A stretch of 18,630 nt of DNA, taken from positions 1 through 18,630 of the forward strand of contig JAEYAL010000325.1 of the NCBI GenBank assembly GCA_023404805.1. Reading direction: 5' to 3'. A program made the position numbers and the translations under genes. Source of the DNA: Actinomycetes bacterium. GTDB lineage: Bacteria > Actinomycetota > Thermoleophilia > Solirubrobacterales > Solirubrobacteraceae. Every line of letters begins with the position of its first letter. Within the stretch, counting starts at the first letter, position 1. Of this stretch, positions 13,715-18,630 are shown in pieces. The notes under the pieces are model-generated. The model was given only the letters and a program-made list of their open reading frames with translations. It was not told the origin of the DNA and ran no database searches.

Positions 13715-16150
13715 ATGCCGTCATTCCGCACCAGGACGGGGACGTTCCTCTCGGCCCTGCTCCTGTCCACCGCTGCTCTCACCGCTCCCGCGTTCGCGGC
13801 CGGCGACGCCGACCCCGCCGACAAATGGGGCCGCTGGCTCGCCTCGCCCCGCGAAGGCACCGTCCGCTCCCTCGATTTCATCGGGCCGCTCCTCTTCGCC
13901 GGCTCCGAAGATGACGGCATCTGGTCGTCGCCGACTGCCGTTGGCCCATGGCAGCAGCAGAACGGCGGCCTGGAGTCGACCACCGCGGCCGACGACGTCC
14001 GCCAGGTCAAGGTCGCCCCGAACGGCCTCGTCTACGCCGCGACCAGCGCCGGACTCTTCCGCTCGCCCGCAGGCCAAGGCGGCTGGACGCCGGTCGGCCA
14101 GGGCGCCGGCCCGCGCAAGCTGAACATGGGCGGCATCCAGTCCGTCATGTTCAACGGCCCGACCGGCACCGACATCACGGTCGCGGTCGCTGGCGCCGGC
14201 GGCGCTGGCGTCTACTACAGCTCCGACAACGGCGAGCACTGGGACCGCGCCAGCGGCATGAACAACCCGGAAGCCGTGTACTACCTCACGTCGGGCCCGC
14301 TCCAGACACCGATGTACGCAGCCGCCGACAACGGCGTCTACGCCTCGCTCGACTTCGGCCGCTCCTGGATCCTCACGTCCGACGGCATCCCGCCTGGTGA
14401 GACCACGCTGCGCGTCGCCGTCTCGCCGACGAACCCGAAGGACCTCTACGCCTCGACCTCCAGCGGCGTCTACCGCTCTTCGACCGCAGGCATCACCTGG
14501 GAGGACGCGTCTGGCAAGGACGGACAGCACCTCCCAGCCGGCGGCAAGCGCGCGTTCCTGCTGACCCCGGACCTCTCCGGCAAATTCGGTCCGGAACGCG
14601 CCCTCGTCGGCACGGAGCGGGGCGTCTACGCGACCATCGACAACGGCGACCACTGGAAGCCGATGTCAGCCGAGACGTTCATCCCGGACCAGGGCACCCC
14701 GATGGTCGACCGCACCGTGTGGTCGCTCAACCTCGGGTTCACCACGCCGCTGATCATGGCCGGCACGCAAGGCTTCGGCGTCTTCAACGCCCCGATCCTG
14801 CCGCTGTCCAACGGCGCGCCGACCATCACGCCGACCACGAGCATCAAGGCCGGCACCGAGCTCAAGATCAACAACCACGACGAGACGAACAACACGCTCT
14901 CGGAGCGCAAGTACATGGGCTTCAAGGGCACGAAGCCGTACTTCTTCTCGTACCAGTGGCAGTCGTGCAACTCGGGCGGTTCTGGCTGCACCCCGATCAC
15001 GGGCGCGACCGGCGAGTCCTACGTCGTCCCCGACGCGGACGCGAATTCGACGAAGCGCTACAAGGTGCTCGTCACCGCGAAGAACATCGTGTCGCCGAAC
15101 CCGATCACCGTGGCTTCGCCGCTCACGACCGGTGGCGTCGCTGCGCTGCCCGGCTCCGCGCCGCGCCCGTCCTTCGTGATCGCCGACCAGCCGAAACTCC
15201 AGCAGAACCCGGCGGGCCAGCCGTTCCTCGACACCTCCTTCAACGTCACACCCGGCGTGTGGCGCACCGAGGGCAGCGCCTCCGTGATCGTCCCCGACAC
15301 GCTGCGCTACCGCTGGGAGCGCTGCCAGAACGCCACGTGCGGCGACATCCCGGAGGCGACGGGGTCGACGTACAAGGCGGGCCCCGCCGACATCGGCAAG
15401 TTCGTCCGCGTGTGGATCACCGCCACCGAGGCAGGGATCGGCGGCGACTGGTTCCTCGTGGGCAGCTCAAGCACGATCCTCAACAAGTTCCCGGTCAACA
15501 CCAAGGCGCCCACGATCGTCGGCGACGCGTGGGTCGGTTCCAAACTCGGCTCCTCAGCCGGCGGCTGGAGCGGCTACGACATGACGTACGAGCGCCGCTG
15601 GTTCCGCTGCGAGGCCGACGGACTGGGCTGCAACCCGATGGCGTTCCCGGCGCAGACCGGTTCGACCTACGCGGTCGTCGAGGCCGACAAGGGCAAGCGC
15701 CTCAAGCTCGAGGTCACGGCGATCGCCAAAGACCCGAACCAGAACCGCAAGACGGTCGTGTTCACCGCCGCGACGGCCATGATCACGGACCCGCCGCCGC
15801 CCCCGGCGCCGGAGGTTTCGAACAACCCGAACAACCCGCAGAACCCCAACAACCCGCAGAACCCGAACAACCCGCAGCAGCCGGCGAAGGACCTCGTCGA
15901 GCTCAAGCTGCCGAGCAAGATCAAGTCGGGCGCCAAGATCGAGGCCCCCAAGACGGTCACCGGGTTCAAGAAGGTCAGCTACCAGTGGCTGCGCAACGGC
16001 AAGAAGATCAAGAAGGCCACCAAGCGCACCTACAAGCTCACCAAGGCTGACCGCGGCAAGAAGATCTCCTGCCGGGTCACCCTCACTCCGGCGGACGGCG
16101 GCAAGAAGGTCGTCTTCACGACCAAGGCCGTGCAGGTGCCGAAGAAGTAG
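13715..16150 (+). CDS. Secreted Asp-box beta-propeller protein with Ig-like repeats
   Basis: 811 residues. A clear Sec signal peptide (basic start, TFLSALLLSTAALTAPAFA core, probable cleavage after AFA near residue 28). Residues ~40-360 contain about six propeller blades with Asp-box-type turns of the S-x-D-x-G-x-x-W kind: SSDNGEHW near 170, ASLDFGRSW at 210, RSSTAGITW at 254, ATIDNGDHW at 306, and weaker ones near 70 and 120. Then come three Ig-like domains, each with Y/W-W-x-x-C and a GSTY or GESY turn (about 370-465, 475-590, 595-695), an Asn-Pro-Gln linker (~703-723) and a last Lys-rich Ig-like domain (~724-811) with YQWLRNGKKIKK. The fold family is similar to sialidase/VPS10-type propellers, but no enzymatic residues are evident; adhesion or surface binding is inferred. 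No LPXTG anchor or membrane helix is present, so it is released or held non-covalently. Confidence 0.87.
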   Translation: MPSFRTRTGTFLSALLLSTAALTAPAFAAGDADPADKWGRWLASPREGTVRSLDFIGPLLFAGSEDDGIWSSPTAVGPWQQQNGGLESTTAADDVRQVKVAPNGLVYAATSAGLFRSPAGQGGWTPVGQGAGPRKLNMGGIQSVMFNGPTGTDITVAVAGAGGAGVYYSSDNGEHWDRASGMNNPEAVYYLTSGPLQTPMYAAADNGVYASLDFGRSWILTSDGIPPGETTLRVAVSPTNPKDLYASTSSGVYRSSTAGITWEDASGKDGQHLPAGGKRAFLLTPDLSGKFGPERALVGTERGVYATIDNGDHWKPMSAETFIPDQGTPMVDRTVWSLNLGFTTPLIMAGTQGFGVFNAPILPLSNGAPTITPTTSIKAGTELKINNHDETNNTLSERKYMGFKGTKPYFFSYQWQSCNSGGSGCTPITGATGESYVVPDADANSTKRYKVLVTAKNIVSPNPITVASPLTTGGVAALPGSAPRPSFVIADQPKLQQNPAGQPFLDTSFNVTPGVWRTEGSASVIVPDTLRYRWERCQNATCGDIPEATGSTYKAGPADIGKFVRVWITATEAGIGGDWFLVGSSSTILNKFPVNTKAPTIVGDAWVGSKLGSSAGGWSGYDMTYERRWFRCEADGLGCNPMAFPAQTGSTYAVVEADKGKRLKLEVTAIAKDPNQNRKTVVFTAATAMITDPPPPPAPEVSNNPNNPQNPNNPQNPNNPQQPAKDLVELKLPSKIKSGAKIEAPKTVTGFKKVSYQWLRNGKKIKKATKRTYKLTKADRGKKISCRVTLTPADGGKKVVFTTKAVQVPKK
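15821..15883 (+). repeat. In-frame 18-bp tandem repeat encoding an Asn-Pro-Gln linker
   Basis: After a short first half-unit (15821-15829), an 18-base unit, AACAACCCGCAGAACCCC, occurs at 15830, 15848 and 15866, with single-base changes (C to G) and a CAGCAG variant in the last copy. It encodes NNPQNP-type repeats between the third and fourth Ig-like domains. Such units change copy number by slipped pairing and act as flexible spacers. Confidence 0.85.
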
Positions 16151-16151
16151 C

Positions 16152-18630
16152 TCAGCGTACGACGCGGAACGCCCTGGTCACCGGTGCCAGGCGCGTTCCG
16201 TCGGCGGCCTTGGCCGTGATCGACAGGCGGTAGCTCCCAGGCGGGAGCTGCCGCCTGTTCCACGTCGTGGTGAGGGTGAAGCGGCGAGCGGCGGCCAGCG
16301 GCAGGGTCCGCGAGCCGGCCTTGGCGACGTAGCGGGTGCAGGCCTTGCGCTTGCGGTTCTTCTTCGTCGGCGCCTTGCAGTCGGTGCCGTCGCGGCGGCC
16401 GGCCTTGCCGACGAGCACCGTGAGTTTGAGCGTGGTCGGCCGGGTCGTGGCGACGCGCACGGTGCCGTGGACCGGCCTTCTCGCCTTGATCCGCTTGCGG
16501 GCGTTCGCCTTGCGCGCGAGCCGCAGGCGGTTCGGGCTGATCGTGAAGCGCGTGAGGCGCAGCGGCTCTACAACGGGCGCCGCTGGGATCGCCTCAAAGC
16601 GCGCGCCGGCGGTGCGGGCTGCGGCGCTGAGGGCGCAGGTCGGCGCCGTGCCCGCCGGGGCGCAGTCGCCGGTCCATCCCGCGAGGCGGCTGCCGGCCTT
16701 CGCGGCGGCGGTCAGGACGACCGTGCGGCCGACGCCGTAGGCCTGGGTGCAGTCGGTGACGCATGCGATGCCCGGCAGATCGCTGGTGATCGTGCCGCGC
16801 GCGGGTTCGTTGACCGAGACGTTGATGCGCCCCATCGCCGGCGGCGCCGCGCTGCTGACCATGTCGAAGCGCAGGACCCGGTTGTTGCCGGTGTCGGCGA
16901 CGAGCAGCGTGGTCCCCTCGGCGTTCACGGCGACGCCTGCCGGCTCGATCACCTGGCCCGGGCCGTCGCCTTCCTCCGCCAGCGTCTCCCATGACCACGT
17001 CCCTCCCCCGCCTGGCGAGCCCCGCAGGACGCGGGCGCCGTCCGATGTTCCGGGACGGCGCTCGCTCACGTACAACCTGCCGCTGGCATCGAACGCGATG
17101 CCTGCCGGGCGGTCCCACGGCGTGGCGCCCGGCGGCGGGATCGTCGCGCCCGTCGCGACGTTGGTGATCGCGTGGTCGTCGGCGACCCACGCCACTCCGT
17201 TCTGGTCGGTTGCGAGCGCCGCGGGGTTGTCGAGGCCGCTGCGCACGACGGTCACGGCGCCGTCGGTACCGACGCGCGACACGAGGCCGTTGGTGCCGTC
17301 GGTCGTGAGCATCGCGCCGTCCGGCAGGGGCGTGAGGCCGCGCGGCACGCGCAGCGCGCCGTCGGCGGTCGTGGCCAGGACTTGGCCGTTCGGCGCGAGC
17401 CGCACCACGCGGTGGTTGCCGGTGTCCGCGACCCAGAGGTTCCCATCGGCGCCGTACGCCACACCCTGCGGAAGCTCAAACTGGCCAGCCTCGCTGCCTG
17501 GGTAGGTGAAGCCGGTGATGCTGCTGATCCGGCCGGTCTCGCCATCGTAGGTGCCGTCCGGCGCGAAGTACGTGATGCGCTGGTCGAAGCTGTCGGCGAC
17601 CGCGATCCCGCCGTCGGGCCGGAACGCCACCGCGCGCGGACGCGTCACGTAGCCCGGGCCGCGGCCCGCGATCCCCCAGGCGGCGCCGACGGTCCCGTCG
17701 GGGTTGAACGCCTGGATGCGGTTGTTCGCGGTGTCGCCGACGTAGACGCGGCCGCCGGGCGCGTCCGCCAGCGCGCCGACCGCCCGCACGATCTCGAGGT
17801 TGCCGACGCCCGGGCCGTACGCCGTGAAGCCGAAGGTCGTGAGGAACTGCAGGTTGCCCGCGTCGAAGACCTGCACGCGCCCGCCGATGTTGTCGGCCAC
17901 GTAGAGCCGCGGCGGCGTCGAGTTGTCGACGGCGACGTCGTACGGGAACTGGAACTGGCCCGCGCCCGTGCCGAAGGCGCCGCCCTGCGCGACGACCGTC
18001 AGCGTCGCCGCGTCGAGCACGAGGATGCGGTGGTTGACGTCGTCGGCGACGTAGAGGCGCGTGCCGGTCGCGTCGATCGCAAGGCCCTGCGGCGCCTGCA
18101 TCCCGATCGCGGGGTTGCTGAGCTGGTGCGGGCCCGTCGGCTGGAGCGTGTCCGGGTCGAGCGGGATCCGGGCGACGCGGTCGTTGCCGTTGTCGGCGAT
18201 GTAGACCACCGGCGCGCCGCCGGGCGCCTGGAAGACCGTGATGCCGCCGGCGCTGATGCCGCCGCCCGACGACGGCGGCGTGGTCATCAGGTTGAAGACC
18301 GTGTCGTCGCCGAAGCCCCCGAGGTAGTGGCCGTCGGACGCGCTGAAGATCTGGACGCGGTCGTTCTCGGTGTCGAGCACATAGAGGTGGCCGGTGCGGT
18401 CGACGGCCACGCCGCCGACGACGCCGATGCGGCCGGGTTCACCGCGGGTGCCGCGCCGCCCGGCGCTGAACTGCGGCTCTCCGGTCGCGCTGAACGCCTG
18501 CACGACCGAGCTGTACTGGTCGCCGACGAACACGCGCGAGCCGCCCTCGGTGACGGCCACCGCCTGGGGGAACCGGAAAACGCCCGCGCCCTGCGGCGGC
18601 TCGCCGACCACCGACGGCAGCATCGGCGGG
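16152..18630 (-). CDS. NHL-repeat secreted protein with C-terminal repeat and Ig-like domains (5' end outside window)
   Basis: At least 825 residues. The frame is open to the window edge, so the start and any signal peptide are missing. Eleven or so NHL/propeller strands recur with the pattern VADTGNxRVxxF: DTENDRVQIF, ADNGNDRVARI, ADDVNHRILVL, ADNIGGRVQVF, GDTANNRIQAF, ADSFDQRITYF, ADTGNHRVVRL, then weaker ones and ADTGNNRVLRF. This suggests one or two beta-propellers. Then follow a bacterial repeat (InlB-B-like) domain with paired Cys, ending GWTGDCAPAG, and a C-terminal beta domain, Arg/Lys-rich, with CTRY and LPPGSYRLSITAKAADG, a composition I associate with Solirubrobacterales secreted proteins. 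NHL propellers bind glycans, proteins or RNA; here surface binding is inferred. Its stop is one base from the stop of the convergent propeller protein. Confidence 0.88.
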   Translation of the reverse strand, partial: PPMLPSVVGEPPQGAGVFRFPQAVAVTEGGSRVFVGDQYSSVVQAFSATGEPQFSAGRRGTRGEPGRIGVVGGVAVDRTGHLYVLDTENDRVQIFSASDGHYLGGFGDDTVFNLMTTPPSSGGGISAGGITVFQAPGGAPVVYIADNGNDRVARIPLDPDTLQPTGPHQLSNPAIGMQAPQGLAIDATGTRLYVADDVNHRILVLDAATLTVVAQGGAFGTGAGQFQFPYDVAVDNSTPPRLYVADNIGGRVQVFDAGNLQFLTTFGFTAYGPGVGNLEIVRAVGALADAPGGRVYVGDTANNRIQAFNPDGTVGAAWGIAGRGPGYVTRPRAVAFRPDGGIAVADSFDQRITYFAPDGTYDGETGRISSITGFTYPGSEAGQFELPQGVAYGADGNLWVADTGNHRVVRLAPNGQVLATTADGALRVPRGLTPLPDGAMLTTDGTNGLVSRVGTDGAVTVVRSGLDNPAALATDQNGVAWVADDHAITNVATGATIPPPGATPWDRPAGIAFDASGRLYVSERRPGTSDGARVLRGSPGGGGTWSWETLAEEGDGPGQVIEPAGVAVNAEGTTLLVADTGNNRVLRFDMVSSAAPPAMGRINVSVNEPARGTITSDLPGIACVTDCTQAYGVGRTVVLTAAAKAGSRLAGWTGDCAPAGTAPTCALSAAARTAGARFEAIPAAPVVEPLRLTRFTISPNRLRLARKANARKRIKARRPVHGTVRVATTRPTTLKLTVLVGKAGRRDGTDCKAPTKKNRKRKACTRYVAKAGSRTLPLAAARRFTLTTTWNRRQLPPGSYRLSITAKAADGTRLAPVTRAFRVVR
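16223..16258. terminator. Strong 16-bp hairpin near the convergent gene ends
   Basis: The arms are ACAGGCGGTAGCTCCC (16223-16238) and GGGAGCTGCCGCCTGT (16243-16258), with the 4-base loop AGGC. The only mispair is T to G, a U·G wobble in plus-strand RNA, so that strand forms 16 continuous pairs, while on the minus strand it is an A-C mismatch. It lies 73 bases past the plus-strand stop at 16150, inside the last part of the minus-strand NHL coding region (the RQLPPGSYRL segment). It is placed to stop the plus-strand transcript, but no U-tract follows, so stem-only termination is inferred. Confidence 0.5.

Noticed and set aside
1..18630. Defence island, CRISPR array, mobile element, tRNA or attachment site
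   Set aside because: No transposase, integrase, restriction, toxin-antitoxin or repeat-spacer pattern was seen, and no cloverleaf-type segment was noticed on either strand.

Overview
This is a GC-rich, gene-dense chromosomal segment. It most likely comes from an actinobacterium of the Thermoleophilia (Solirubrobacter, Conexibacter or Patulibacter type). The grounds are base composition, codon use, GTG starts, and long secreted NHL and Ig-like proteins ending in a Lys/Arg-rich beta domain that I associate with that class. The assignment is inferred from family patterns, not from a marker gene. I see no tRNA, rRNA, insertion sequence, CRISPR array or phage module, and no clear sign of recent transfer.

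Layout. Positions 1-984 hold the 3' half of an L-2-hydroxyglutarate oxidase gene (lhgO) and a small membrane protein (+). A cell-wall lysozyme-like protein follows at 989-2059 (-). Divergent from it is a translationally coupled pair at 2254-3605 (+): a molybdopterin sulfite-oxidase-like enzyme and an FNR-type flavin reductase. Positions 3684-5861 (+) encode a large membrane protein made of two tandem copies of a membrane-bundle plus degenerate-GGDEF unit. It converges on a two-gene surface-glycan module (5988-8595, -): a GT-C/GT39-like polytopic protein and an acyltransferase-3. A divergent unrecognised gene (8726-9514, +) overlaps the end of a GAF/HD-GYP gene (9502-10692, -). Upstream of that on the same strand are an aldose 1-epimerase-like protein (10903-11835) and a 14-helix DHA2-type exporter (11954-13582). 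The last third holds two large secreted proteins ending tail to tail with one base between their stops: an Asp-box propeller plus Ig-like repeats (13715-16150, +) and an NHL-repeat protein that runs off the window (16152-18630, -).

How the genes may work together. Most encode envelope, redox or signalling functions rather than one pathway. The clearest functional units are the sulfite-oxidase/flavin-reductase pair and the GT39/acyltransferase pair. Two cyclic-di-GMP-type proteins are present: an HD-GYP with most of its active-site motifs, and a double GGDEF protein whose two signature motifs are both degraded. That suggests a sensor or scaffold role rather than synthesis.

Nothing here is clearly a new defence or mobile system. 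The items most worth a second look are the duplicated degenerate-GGDEF protein, a 16-bp hairpin buried in a convergent coding end, a perfect 10-bp inverted repeat in front of the GT39-like gene, and the unrecognised 262-residue protein.
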